A DNA stretch of 17,219 nucleotides from JBEICQ01 sp046297395 (GTDB taxonomy: Bacteria; Bacteroidota; Bacteroidia; UBA4408), in the NCBI GenBank assembly GCA_046297395.1, contig JBKCNM010000106.1, forward strand, positions 1-17,219. The letters run 5' to 3'. The first letter of the stretch is position 1. Each line of letters opens with the position of its first letter. Shown piece by piece: positions 1-8,275 of the stretch. The position numbers were made by a program, and so were the translations under genes. The notes beneath the pieces are model-generated. The model saw only the letters and a program-made list of their open reading frames with translations. It made no database searches and was not told the origin of the DNA.

Positions 1-798
1 TAACCGCTTGCCAACACGGATGGCACATTGAAGGGCGCCTTCAACAGGAATCTTGCGTTTTGTTTTTGCTGGTGCGTCAGGTTCAGCATCATTGGCAGTA
101 ACCGTCCGGCCTACCGGGAGTTTACCCAGGATGTTGTCCAAGGTTTTTTCCCAACCTGAAGCGGGCTTTCCTGCAATCACAACAAATGGCCGATGTGCTA
201 GGTAAGTACTATCGAAGAATTCTTTTACTGCAGCATTGTTCAGAGTATGATAATCCTCTTCAACGGTTCGATAACCGTAAAAATGTTTGTTGCCGAAAAG
301 CATCTTGTGAAATTCTGCAGAGGCAATTTCACTTACTTTTTTATTACGGGTTTTAAAACTCTGCAAAGCGTTTTGTCGGTAAATGTCAAATTCTTCCTCG
401 GGGAAAATCGGTTCACTCAAAATTTCCGACAAGAGCGAAAGGGTGGGCTCAATATGTTTGCTGAGGCTGTAAAGAGAGTAAGCAGCTGTATCGGTATTGC
501 ATTCATTTTCCAGGTAGGCACCATAAAAATCAAGGGCCTCGGCAAGTGAAGCCGAATCGTGTTTTTTCGTTCCCTCACACATCAGCTTATTGCAGGAGAT
601 AGACTGTAACGGCATTTGCTGATACCTGCTGCCGGCGGGGAAAACCACCTCAGTTTTTATCACATCCTGTCGGCCTCCGGCAATGACATATACAGGTAAG
701 CCGTTGGCGAGGCTGAAGTGTTTTGGTTCAAGCAGAGAAACAGAGGAAACTTTTTCAACCTCCGGCTCTATCAGTCTGTTAACTTCGGAATGACTCAT
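1..798 (-). CDS. M16 peptidase family protein, non-catalytic partner subunit (partial, 3' end off window)
   Basis: Reading from the ATG at 798 on the minus strand, the frame stays open for 266 codons to base 1, so the C-terminal part lies outside the window. The N-terminal fold matches M16 peptidases: SLANGLPVYVIAGG near residues 29-42 parallels LSNGLTVIHHPDD of the adjacent gene, and FVVIAGK parallels that gene's LVIAGN. The zinc motif HxxEH is absent. The aligned positions read ISCNK (residues 67-71), so this chain cannot bind zinc in the usual way. In known two-chain bacterial M16B enzymes, one subunit carries HxxEH and the other carries substrate-binding residues in its C-terminal half, which cannot be seen here. 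It overlaps the catalytic gene by ATGA (795-798), indicating translational coupling and 1:1 assembly. No signal peptide is apparent at this start. Family assignment is firm; the substrate is unknown. Confidence 0.85.
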   Translation of the reverse strand, partial: MSHSEVNRLIEPEVEKVSSVSLLEPKHFSLANGLPVYVIAGGRQDVIKTEVVFPAGSRYQQMPLQSISCNKLMCEGTKKHDSASLAEALDFYGAYLENECNTDTAAYSLYSLSKHIEPTLSLLSEILSEPIFPEEEFDIYRQNALQSFKTRNKKVSEIASAEFHKMLFGNKHFYGYRTVEEDYHTLNNAAVKEFFDSTYLAHRPFVVIAGKPASGWEKTLDNILGKLPVGRTVTANDAEPDAPAKTKRKIPVEGALQCAIRVGKRL

Positions 799-2036
799 GA
801 TGATTTTTTTGCGTAATAAAGAACGGAAGCATTGTTTTCGGTGAAGTATTTGGCTGCACAACGGGAGAAATCAGCAGCACTCACTTTTCTGTATTGTTCA
901 ATCTCTGTATTGATTCTGTTAGCATCGCCCAGCCATTCATAGGTGGCCAATCCAAGTGCCCTGTTCATTAAATTAATTTCGGTAAAGGCATGCAGGCTTT
1001 CGGTTTTGTTTTTCATTTTTTCCAACTCTCTGCCCTGCGGCGGATTTTCAATGATACCGCGCAATTCTTCATCCAGAGCCGCTTCTGCCTGCTCAAAGCT
1101 TACTTCCGGATTCAGCTTTCCGCTGAGCACCAGAAGACCTGGATCACGGTCGCCGGAAACATAAGCCTGAACTTCTGAAAAAAGTTGTTTTTTCTTGATC
1201 AGATGTTCATGAAACCGGGAAGATTGTCCGTTCGATAAGGCATCTGTAATCATGTCGAGCACCACATAATCCGGATGATTTCTGTCGCACATATGGTAGC
1301 ACTTATAGATGGCATCCTGTGGCACTTCCCTCTCAACCCTGAGGGTTCTTTTCTCTGTTTGAGAAGGCTCAGCCGGAAGTTGCCTCAAAGGTTTAGGCGA
1401 AGAAACAATTCCTCCAAACCATTTCTCCGACAATTGTTTTGCTTTTTCAAGAGTAATATTACCGGCTATCACCAGAATGGCGTTCGATGGCACATAATGG
1501 GTAAAGAAAAAACTTTTCACATCTTCCATCGTTGCATTTTCAATATGCGACAACTCCATGCCAATTGTATTCCATCGGTAAGGATGCACCTTGTACGCCA
1601 GTGGTTTCAGCAACAACCATACATCGCCGTAGGGTTGGTTCAGGTAACGCTGCTTAAACTCCTCCATCACCACATTGCGCTGCACATCCAGCCCTTTTTC
1701 TGAAAAAGCAAGTGATAGCATTCTGTCGGATTCAAGCCAAAATGCAGTTTCTACATTGTTTCGAGGAATGGTGAGGTAGTAATTGGTGATATCATTTGTG
1801 GTAAAGGCGTTGTTTTCACCACCTGCTTTTTCAAGGTGTTCGTCATAGTTTTCGATGTTCACGGAACCACTGAACATCAGGTGCTCAAAAAGATGGGCAA
1901 ACCCCGTTTTCTCCGGACGCTCATCCCTGGCTCCCACATCGTACAAAATGTTGACACAAACCAGTTGAGTTGCATCATCAGGATGATGGATGACAGTAAG
2001 TCCATTCGATAGCGTAAATTTTTGAAACTGAATCAT
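795..2036 (-). CDS. M16 family zinc metallopeptidase, catalytic subunit
   Basis: The protein has 413 residues from the ATG at 2036. The zinc-binding inverted motif HLFEH is at residues 48-52, and the third ligand is the glutamate of NVVMEEF (about 125-126), the spacing expected for pitrilysin-type M16 enzymes. A second M16 domain follows, containing LVIAGN. The length fits the single-chain subunits of M16B. An upstream in-frame TTG at 2087 would add 17 polar residues, but the homologous N-terminus MIQFQKFTLSNGL favours 2036. No signal peptide is visible, so the enzyme is cytoplasmic or exported by another route. The downstream gene encodes the HxxEH-less partner and overlaps by four bases, so a heterodimer that degrades peptides or processes proteins is likely. 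A 165-base gap containing a hairpin separates it from the M1 gene upstream. The substrate cannot be inferred. Confidence 0.93.
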   Translation of the reverse strand: MIQFQKFTLSNGLTVIHHPDDATQLVCVNILYDVGARDERPEKTGFAHLFEHLMFSGSVNIENYDEHLEKAGGENNAFTTNDITNYYLTIPRNNVETAFWLESDRMLSLAFSEKGLDVQRNVVMEEFKQRYLNQPYGDVWLLLKPLAYKVHPYRWNTIGMELSHIENATMEDVKSFFFTHYVPSNAILVIAGNITLEKAKQLSEKWFGGIVSSPKPLRQLPAEPSQTEKRTLRVEREVPQDAIYKCYHMCDRNHPDYVVLDMITDALSNGQSSRFHEHLIKKKQLFSEVQAYVSGDRDPGLLVLSGKLNPEVSFEQAEAALDEELRGIIENPPQGRELEKMKNKTESLHAFTEINLMNRALGLATYEWLGDANRINTEIEQYRKVSAADFSRCAAKYFTENNASVLYYAKKSS

Positions 2037-2087
2037 AAGTCCTGCTAAGGTAAGCTTTTCACCGTTTTTACTGTAGTTTTTACACAA

Positions 2088-2107
2088 ACCGATTTTCTAT
2101 AATCGGT
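2088..2107 (-). terminator. Short hairpin between M1 and M16 genes, possible weak terminator
   Basis: A perfect 7-base inverted repeat, ACCGATT/AATCGGT with a 6-base loop, lies in the 165-base gap between the M1 stop and the M16 start. On the minus strand it is followed by TTGTG rather than a real T-run, so termination would be weak. It could equally be an RNA structure in the M16 leader. The rest of the gap (2037-2201) shows nothing else I can name. Confidence 0.25.
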
Positions 2108-2201
2108 CTTTGTATCGCTTGGAAGGTCATTTGATAGATGCATTTTTAGTACCGGAGTTTATTTTCTCCAAACAGAAAACCCTCAATATAAAAACGGGAG
2201 A

Positions 2202-4862
2202 TTAATTCTGTTTATAAATCTCAATGAGATTTGCATCCTTCTCACGCGATTTGATTTCATGAATAATGGCAGTGATTCGGCTGATTTGTTCATCGGCCTG
2301 GATGGCTAGTTTTTCAAGTTGTACCAATTGTCCTAAAGAAGTATTTGCATTTTTCAACATGGCAATTTTATCGCGTGTTTCCTTTTGTCTGCTGCTGTAC
2401 ATTTCGGCAAGCTGGTGCAGAGCATTGGTACCTGCAAGCCTGATATACCATAGATTTTGGGATACAGCAATGTCTTCAAAAAGCGGAATGGCTCTATTGA
2501 TGATGCTGTCGTGCCTATGTAATAAAAAGGTAGAATACATACCTGCAAAAGCATATTTGTCTTTTCCTGAAAATCGTTTGTAGTTTTTGATGAAGTAGGC
2601 GTTGTCTGAGTCATCTCCGGTGTGAGACAAAACACTGGCCACAGATTTAATTACTTGCAGGCTGCTGTCTGTTAAAAATGTCCTGGCAAAAGCAAGCCCC
2701 ATTTTCTTGTCTACATAATAAATGTTCATCAGCGATTTTGAAACGACCAAGGGGGAGGCATCATCCAGAAGGTTTTGGTAGGTATCCAGCAGGTCCTCAG
2801 AATTGTAATTTTCGCCAAGGCTCTCCAGGGCTTTTCCGCGTATATAGTTGGATTCATCTTTCAGCGCCAGCCTGAGCAGTTGTTGCTTCACCCTGTTGTC
2901 TGCATATCTCGACAAGGCAGGAACCTGTGTGATACAAAATTCTCTGATACCGGGTGCAGCATCAGAAAAGGCTTTCATAAAAGTCTCTGTTACCATGGAT
3001 TCATCCATCCAGCCGGTAAGGCTGTTCAGTGCTTCCAAACGACCATTATACCATGATGATTTATTGTATTGGTATATCCACTCTGCCAGTGGTTTCTCCT
3101 CGGTTTTTTTTATCAATAGACTTTTTTCCGGATCTAAATCAACCCAATCAGGTTTTTCAGCCAGAGCAATTTGCAGCACTTCACTTTTTTTCTTCAGAAG
3201 ATACAGTGAAGATTCTTTTTTTCCTTTTGTGTGAATGTCAATGCTGAGTGGTAGAATAAACGCATCGGCATCGGATGCACATGCCTGATCTGCATGGATA
3301 AAAAGTTTCTGCAAACTATCGTTATAGGAATAAGAGAAATTAATTTCGGGGAGTCCGGGCTTGAGAAACCATTGGTTAAAAAACCAATTCAGGTCTTCAC
3401 CGGAAACTTCTTCCATCGCCAACCTGAGATGCTGTAACTCTACCGGAGAGAATTTGTTTTTCTCGAGGTACTGATTAATACCTGCAAAGAAAACATCATC
3501 TCCCAAATAACTGCGCAACATATGAATCACCAGTGCCCCCTTTTGATAGGAATGGGCATCAAACAATTCTTCTTCTTCCGCATACTGATAGCGAATGAGT
3601 TTTTCATTTTTATACCTCAGCTCATCCAAATAATCATTCTGAAACTTGCGGAGATGTTCATCTGCTTTTTGTTTGCCGTATTTATATTCATACCACAGAT
3701 ATTCGCCATAGGAAGCAAAGCCTTCATTGAGGGTTAAATTCGCCCATGATTCGCATGTTACAAGGTTACCAAACCATTGATGAAACAACTCATGGGCAAT
3801 ATATTCTTCATTGTTTTCATCAGCGAGTTCTCTTGGTAATTGCTGGATAAAATCTCCGAACACGGTGGCAGATGTATTTTCCATTGCGCCAACCAAATGA
3901 CCCTGAACCACCACCTGGGCATATTTCTCCCATGGGTAATCCACCCCTGTTTTTTTTGAGAAAAACTCCATCATTTCGGGTGTTTTCCCAAAAATGTTTT
4001 TGGCATAGCGCGCATAAGGAAGATCGGTGTAATAAGCCACTTCTTTGTCCCGCCATTTGTCGTATGTAATGCTAAAATTTCCTGCCGCTATCATGGTAAG
4101 ATAAGGAGGAGAAGGAATATTCTGTTTCCAGATGTCAGTGCGTGTGCTGTCTGCATTCATCTGCTGCCATACCAAAATACCGTTGGAAAGGGTAGTGAGT
4201 TCTTTATCAATGGTGATGGCAATTTCTTGGGTAAATCTTTCGTTTGGTGAATCTATCGTCGGAAACCAGCAGGAATTATAGGATGTTTCTCCCTCAGTCC
4301 AAATCTGTCTTTGCTTGGAGGGACTTCCTTTTTCAGGAACAATAAAATACATGCCTTTATTGGCTTGCACCTCGTTTCCACGACCTTGTACAGGATGAGG
4401 ATGCGCCACATAATCAATAAAGAGGGTATAGCTTTCTGTTGGCTTAAAATTCCGCCCAAGATCAATACTCAGCTGCTTGTTATCGTAAAGATATTTGAGT
4501 TTGGTTTTTAAATTACCGGACAACATAGCCACTTCCCTGATCTCAAAGTTTTTGGCCTGTAGGTTGAGTACCGAAACAGGTTTAAAACATGGCTTTACCA
4601 GGAGCGTGGCTTTGCCGTTGAGGTTAATTCTTTGCCAATCAAAATCAATTTCAAGCCGCATGTGCTGGATGTCATTTATGCGTTTTACTGATCCATGATA
4701 CTCGGGAGAAGGTTCCGGTACTTCTTCACTTTGCGTATAATCAAGCTCAAACTTTTTCTCAGGTTGGCGGGAAGAGGATTTGCTGGTTTTACACCCATGA
4801 AAGGGCAAGGTCAGGGAGATGACAAGTAAAAATATGCCGGTGTTTGTAGCGGGGTACTTCAA
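2202..4862 (-). CDS. M1 family zinc aminopeptidase, predicted lipoprotein
   Basis: The 886-residue protein has the substrate-anchoring motif GAMEN at 325-329 and the zinc motif HELFH at 357-361, with the third ligand E380 in NEGFA, exactly HExxH-x18-E. This fixes it as an M1 (aminopeptidase N/leukotriene A4 hydrolase) enzyme that removes N-terminal residues from peptides. The N-terminal beta domain precedes it, and the C-terminal third (about 590-860) is helical and HEAT-like, as in other family members. The N-terminus is a hydrophobic stretch ending at Cys24 (FHGC), followed by a Ser/Lys-rich linker, indicating a lipoprotein on the periplasmic or outer-membrane side. Phe at -3 of the lipobox is unusual. 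The only start that retains the signal is a TTG at 4862; I find no in-frame ATG between the preceding stop and the signal. It lies 53 bases after the RemB-like gene on the same strand. Confidence 0.95.
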   Translation of the reverse strand: MKYPATNTGIFLLVISLTLPFHGCKTSKSSSRQPEKKFELDYTQSEEVPEPSPEYHGSVKRINDIQHMRLEIDFDWQRINLNGKATLLVKPCFKPVSVLNLQAKNFEIREVAMLSGNLKTKLKYLYDNKQLSIDLGRNFKPTESYTLFIDYVAHPHPVQGRGNEVQANKGMYFIVPEKGSPSKQRQIWTEGETSYNSCWFPTIDSPNERFTQEIAITIDKELTTLSNGILVWQQMNADSTRTDIWKQNIPSPPYLTMIAAGNFSITYDKWRDKEVAYYTDLPYARYAKNIFGKTPEMMEFFSKKTGVDYPWEKYAQVVVQGHLVGAMENTSATVFGDFIQQLPRELADENNEEYIAHELFHQWFGNLVTCESWANLTLNEGFASYGEYLWYEYKYGKQKADEHLRKFQNDYLDELRYKNEKLIRYQYAEEEELFDAHSYQKGALVIHMLRSYLGDDVFFAGINQYLEKNKFSPVELQHLRLAMEEVSGEDLNWFFNQWFLKPGLPEINFSYSYNDSLQKLFIHADQACASDADAFILPLSIDIHTKGKKESSLYLLKKKSEVLQIALAEKPDWVDLDPEKSLLIKKTEEKPLAEWIYQYNKSSWYNGRLEALNSLTGWMDESMVTETFMKAFSDAAPGIREFCITQVPALSRYADNRVKQQLLRLALKDESNYIRGKALESLGENYNSEDLLDTYQNLLDDASPLVVSKSLMNIYYVDKKMGLAFARTFLTDSSLQVIKSVASVLSHTGDDSDNAYFIKNYKRFSGKDKYAFAGMYSTFLLHRHDSIINRAIPLFEDIAVSQNLWYIRLAGTNALHQLAEMYSSRQKETRDKIAMLKNANTSLGQLVQLEKLAIQADEQISRITAIIHEIKSREKDANLIEIYKQN

Positions 4863-4875
4863 AGCAAATGCCTTG

Positions 4876-4883
4876 CGAAAGTA
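4876..4883 (-). promoter_or_regulatory. Possible -7 box for the M1 gene
   Basis: The minus strand reads TACTTTCG, one mismatch from the Bacteroidota -7 consensus TAnnTTTG, 13 bases before the TTG start. No good -33 TTTG stands at the usual distance. It would let the M1 gene be transcribed separately from the genes before it. Confidence 0.25.
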
Positions 4884-4915
4884 GTAAATATCAGGTATAT
4901 AAGACCTTTACATGC

Positions 4916-6463
4916 TCAGAAGAATCTGTTAAAAGGCATGAACTGAGAGCGCATCCCCAGGCTAGGAATGATTGACTTGGAATGAGATTCTACATTGTCT
5001 GACTGACGATAGGTAAGTGAGGCGAAAAAACTCAAGCCTGATAGTTGATCCGGATTCCAGTTGAGTGTGGCATTAAACAACAAAAGATTTGTGGAAAGCC
5101 CCTGGCCTACTACATTTCCAAATTCATTCGGTCTGAGATGCATGGGCTGATACACATTTTGGCCGTAACTCAGTCCACGGGAATCATATCCAATGTTGGC
5201 ATACATCAGGTTTGCCTGCAGGCGGATGTTCCGGAAAAAAAAATAATCTGCACGCACAAAATATTCGGTAAAATTCGCACCAAGGGCATGAGCGAGCGCT
5301 TGGTTCATGTGTGCAAAATTCTGAAGTGAGTTTCGGTGGTAATAGGTATAGGGCCTTACCCAATTTATTTCTGCTTGCACCTGTAAATTCTTCAGGTTCA
5401 TTGGCTGTTGAACAACGATGCCTGCCTGCACACCCTGCTTGTTGTCTACCCATCCTTTTCGCTCCCTTACGCGGCTCAGTAAAAATTCATCCAATATCAC
5501 ATTCGCATAGATTCTGTACTGTTTAAGAAACCGAATAGACAATCCGCCTCCAAGAAGAGAGTTGTCCGGAGAGCCCACGGCATACTCCACAGGTCGCAGG
5601 AAGATCACGGGATTCAGGTAGTTGGGTTCAAAGAAATGTCCACTGCCGTTTTGGTTTCTGTTCGGAAATACGATGGCTTCAAAGGCATTGAATTGCAGCC
5701 ATCGGGTGATGTCCCAGGAAAGGTAATGCATGGCGGCATACTTGTTCACAAATTGATTACGCATGCCCTGGCTGCCCCTGATATCGTAAAAGTTACAAAA
5801 CAAATTGGTGTAACGAATTTTACCCAAGTGGGAGTTGATGCGCAAATAAGGATAGGGTGATGCAACATCATCCAGATACAGGCTTCTGATGCCGTTTCCA
5901 AAACGATTTTTACCATAACCTAACTCTGCTGTCACATATTTATGTAAACGATAAGACAAGCATAATTTTGCATGTTGAAATTGATAAGATCCGTTTGAAA
6001 TTTGTTTGGCAGTGCCTGTGCCGGGAATAATTCCCCACATGGATGTTACACTGTCAATGTATGCAGCTTGCGCTGTTATTCCGGTTCCGGCAAAGGCAAA
6101 AAAATGCAAACGATTTTTCCAAAGAAGGTTTATCCCAGCACCAACAAATCCATGTTTGATCACTTTTTTTGTTTGGGAATCATATCCTCCCCATGCCTCT
6201 TTTACAGGAAATATGTCTATCAATAATTTCTCGGGAGTTTTGTCTCCTGAAAGGCGCAAGGGATATTGCGAAAGAGTCCATTTTGTGGGGAGTGAATCCG
6301 GAGGGCGCAAATGGTTATCCGGCAAGGCAAACCCCCTGGGATACTGCATCACACAATCATCAATGTGGCTATATGAGATAGGCAACAGCGTATCCTGCCC
6401 AAAAATCTGCCGCGCAGGAAGAAACAAACAGGCGATGATGAGAAACCATTTTACCAAATGCAT
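4916..6463 (-). CDS. Outer-membrane beta-barrel protein, RemB/Wzi-like
   Basis: The protein has 515 residues from the ATG at 6463, where a clear signal peptide begins (MHLVKWFLIIACLFLPARQ, cleavage likely after FGQ near 22-23). The longer frame to 6580 would put 39 unrelated residues before the signal. The body is alternating aromatic/polar beta-strand sequence ending in Phe-Phe, the terminal aromatic typical of outer-membrane barrels. Recognisable conserved blocks are GYGKNRFGNGIRS (182-194), SPYPYLRI (202-209) and YLNPVIFLRPVEY (282-294). From memory these resemble Bacteroidota proteins annotated as gliding-motility protein RemB or capsule-assembly Wzi-like; no search was run. RemB affects Flavobacterium motility and surface polysaccharide interaction, while Wzi anchors capsule. 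The start lies inside the end of the wecA-like gene (13-base overlap), so co-translation with a surface-glycan enzyme is likely. Barrel and location are confident; the exact role is not. Confidence 0.75.
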   Translation of the reverse strand: MHLVKWFLIIACLFLPARQIFGQDTLLPISYSHIDDCVMQYPRGFALPDNHLRPPDSLPTKWTLSQYPLRLSGDKTPEKLLIDIFPVKEAWGGYDSQTKKVIKHGFVGAGINLLWKNRLHFFAFAGTGITAQAAYIDSVTSMWGIIPGTGTAKQISNGSYQFQHAKLCLSYRLHKYVTAELGYGKNRFGNGIRSLYLDDVASPYPYLRINSHLGKIRYTNLFCNFYDIRGSQGMRNQFVNKYAAMHYLSWDITRWLQFNAFEAIVFPNRNQNGSGHFFEPNYLNPVIFLRPVEYAVGSPDNSLLGGGLSIRFLKQYRIYANVILDEFLLSRVRERKGWVDNKQGVQAGIVVQQPMNLKNLQVQAEINWVRPYTYYHRNSLQNFAHMNQALAHALGANFTEYFVRADYFFFRNIRLQANLMYANIGYDSRGLSYGQNVYQPMHLRPNEFGNVVGQGLSTNLLLFNATLNWNPDQLSGLSFFASLTYRQSDNVESHSKSIIPSLGMRSQFMPFNRFF

Positions 6464-7503
6464 TGCTTGGATTTGAGCAGGGCGGGTACCTGAAGGAGCA
6501 GGTAAGGTACTGCGATGGTACAGAAAAGTGAGAACTCCGGTTGGAGAGAACGGGTAATAAAACAGGTAATTACTGAACAAATAGTGAGTAAGTAAATAAT
6601 GTTTACCGTACCACGATGGGTAAAGCCAATGTCGAGCAACCTGTGGTGAATATGGCTTCTGTCGGCACTCAGAGGGGATTTTCCGCGCGCCACCCTGAGG
6701 ATGAATACCCGGAGCGTATCTGTCAAAGGATAAAACAAGCTTGCCACAGCCAGCGCAGGTTTTGAAATGGTATCGAGAGGCGTTGATAAATAATAACTTT
6801 TTTCATACTCGATGAGTTGGATGCTTAGAAAAGCCATGACAATGCCAATGGTGAGGGATCCCGAATCTCCCATAAAAATGCGTGCGGGAGAATAGTTGTA
6901 TCCCAAAAACCCGAGCAGTGCACCGGCGAGCGAAAAACACAAACTACTTTCCACAGAATTGCCCGCAACCAGGAACCAGCAACCAAAAACCATGCTGGAG
7001 ATAAAGCCAACCCCTGCGGCAAGTCCGTCAACGCCATCCACCAGATTAAATGCATTCATCACCACAATGATGGTGAAAATAGAGAACGCTTCTGAAAATC
7101 CTCCAAAAAAATCATCGATACCAAAAATACCATGTAGCCCTTTTATTTTTATTCCACCAACAAAAACCAGGATGAATGCAACAAGGAGGTTTGCGCCCAG
7201 TTTTTTTAGAGGTGCTGTACCGATGATATCATCCTTGATACCTACAAAAAAGGTAATGAAAACAGCTGCAAGCACATAGTTGAATTTCTCGATGTATGGG
7301 GAGGGGAAACAAATGGCATAGGCAAAAAGGGTGCCTGCAAAAATCATGATTCCGCCAATGGTGGGAATATCTCTTTCATGAAATTTTCGCTCACCATCGG
7401 GTTTATCCATCAAATGCTTGAGGATGGAAACCTTGATGAGTGACGGGGTAAAAAAAACAACCACACAAAAAGCAATTACAAAGGCAATAAAGGCCATTTC
7501 CAT
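6451..7503 (-). CDS. WecA/TagO-type undecaprenyl-phosphate sugar-1-phosphate transferase
   Basis: This 350-residue polytopic membrane protein has about ten hydrophobic segments. It carries the MraY/WecA superfamily motifs in order: KDDIIG with D91-D92, NAFNLVDGVDGLAAG from 150, FMGDSGS (210-216) and HIHHR (284-288). The HIHH loop points to the WecA/TagO/WbpL branch using UDP-HexNAc rather than to MraY. Such enzymes transfer GlcNAc-1-phosphate (or a related sugar phosphate) from a UDP-sugar to undecaprenyl phosphate on the cytoplasmic membrane face, the first step of O-antigen, capsule or other surface glycan synthesis. The ATG at 7503 lies 22 bases after a perfect -7 box. It is the first gene of the leftward group and overlaps the RemB-like gene. 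The exact sugar cannot be told from sequence. Confidence 0.92.
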   Translation of the reverse strand: MEMAFIAFVIAFCVVVFFTPSLIKVSILKHLMDKPDGERKFHERDIPTIGGIMIFAGTLFAYAICFPSPYIEKFNYVLAAVFITFFVGIKDDIIGTAPLKKLGANLLVAFILVFVGGIKIKGLHGIFGIDDFFGGFSEAFSIFTIIVVMNAFNLVDGVDGLAAGVGFISSMVFGCWFLVAGNSVESSLCFSLAGALLGFLGYNYSPARIFMGDSGSLTIGIVMAFLSIQLIEYEKSYYLSTPLDTISKPALAVASLFYPLTDTLRVFILRVARGKSPLSADRSHIHHRLLDIGFTHRGTVNIIYLLTICSVITCFITRSLQPEFSLFCTIAVPYLLLQVPALLKSKQCIW

Positions 7504-7525
7504 GCGAGGGTTTTTTTTAGATGTG

Positions 7526-7533
7526 CAAATGTA
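7526..7533 (-). promoter_or_regulatory. -7 promoter box for the wecA-like gene
   Basis: The minus strand reads TACATTTG, a perfect match to the Bacteroidota -7 consensus TAnnTTTG, with 22 bases to the ATG at 7503. A TTTTG stands only 14 bases upstream, closer than the usual -33 spacing, so the -33 element is uncertain. It faces away from the nadD promoter within the same 124-base gap. Confidence 0.6.
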
Positions 7534-7594
7534 GCATTTGCTCGACCCAAAACTTCACCCTTTATTAAAATTATTAAACCTGTAGGATTGCTTC

Positions 7595-7602
7595 TATCTT
7601 TG
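7595..7602 (+). promoter_or_regulatory. -7 promoter box for nadD
   Basis: TATCTTTG is a perfect TAnnTTTG match, 25 bases before the nadD ATG. The region at -33 is AT-rich (TTATTAAA) without a clear TTTG. The same octamer recurs before ssb. Confidence 0.6.
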
Positions 7603-7627
7603 AGCATTGGTGATACACTTGTAACTC

Positions 7628-8239
7628 ATGCGAATAGGTCTTTTATTCGGATCCTTTAACCCTGTGCATAACGGCCATATGATGCTGGCCAATTACTTTG
7701 CCTGTTTCACCGATCTGGATGAGGTGTGGATGGTGCTTTCTCCGCAGAACCCTTTTAAATCGCAGTCGCAGTTGCTGGCCTTTCACCACCGCTATCAATT
7801 GCTGCTAAAAGCCTGTGAGGATGTTCAGTTTATCAAACCCTGTGATGTAGAGTCAAAGCTGGATTTGCCCTCCTACACCAGCCATACACTGGTATACCTT
7901 TGTGAAAAATATCCCGCACATCAGTTCTCGCTTATTCTGGGATCGGATAATTTGCTTTCATTTCACAAATGGAAAAACCACGAGTATATTCTTCAGCATT
8001 TCCGGCTGCTGATATACCCACGCCCGGGTTATTCAGAATCTTCAGCCGCTTTTCCTGAACATCCGAATATGCTCATTTGCAGGGACGCGCCACTCATTGA
8101 AATCTCCGCTTCCTTTATCCGAAAGGCAATTGCTGAGGGAAGAAACATCCGCTATTTTATGCCCCACAAGGCATTTGAATACCTCGATGAAATGAATTTC
8201 TACAAATCTACAGGAGGCCGCAAAAATCCGCAGCTGTGA
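7628..8239 (+). CDS. nadD: Nicotinate-nucleotide adenylyltransferase NadD
   Basis: This cytoplasmic enzyme joins nicotinate mononucleotide and ATP to give deamido-NAD, the committed adenylation step of NAD synthesis. The 203-residue protein has the nucleotidyltransferase signature GSFNPVHNGH (8-17), the LGSDNLLSFHKW block (104-115) typical of NadD, and ISASFIR (159-165), matching the ATP-binding ISxxxIR motif. The length is normal. The start is the ATG immediately before RIGLLFGSFNP, which leaves no room for a later one. It is the first gene of the rightward group with its own -7 box, and ssb follows after 36 bases that hold a second -7 box. Pairing with ssb is probably co-location rather than shared function. 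Confidence 0.95.
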   Translation: MRIGLLFGSFNPVHNGHMMLANYFACFTDLDEVWMVLSPQNPFKSQSQLLAFHHRYQLLLKACEDVQFIKPCDVESKLDLPSYTSHTLVYLCEKYPAHQFSLILGSDNLLSFHKWKNHEYILQHFRLLIYPRPGYSESSAAFPEHPNMLICRDAPLIEISASFIRKAIAEGRNIRYFMPHKAFEYLDEMNFYKSTGGRKNPQL

Positions 8240-8253
8240 TTAGCGAAAAGTCC

Positions 8254-8261
8254 TATCTTTG
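8254..8261 (+). promoter_or_regulatory. -7 promoter box for ssb-gldE-gldD
   Basis: TATCTTTG is a perfect TAnnTTTG match ending 14 bases before the ssb ATG. With the start site normally about 7 bases after the box, the leader would be under 10 bases, which suits the lack of a Shine-Dalgarno sequence. No clear TTTG is seen near -33. Confidence 0.55.
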
Positions 8262-8275
8262 TTGATGAACTTGTT

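Noticed and set aside
247..549. Plus-strand open frame of 100 codons at the left edge
   Set aside because: It is antisense to the partial M16 partner, whose 266-codon frame runs to the window edge and shows M16 similarity.
1275..1703. Plus-strand open frame of 142 codons inside the M16 gene
   Set aside because: It lies wholly antisense to a frame with clear M16 motifs and resembles no family; it is a shadow frame.
3950..3960. A8/T8 homopolymer in the M1 gene as a programmed slippage site
   Set aside because: The frame is intact on both sides with family similarity, and similar runs occur in other genes here; there is no sign of recoding.
6464..6580. Upstream extension of the RemB-like frame
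   Set aside because: It would place 39 unrelated residues before an evident signal peptide and lies inside the conserved C-terminal part of the WecA-like gene.
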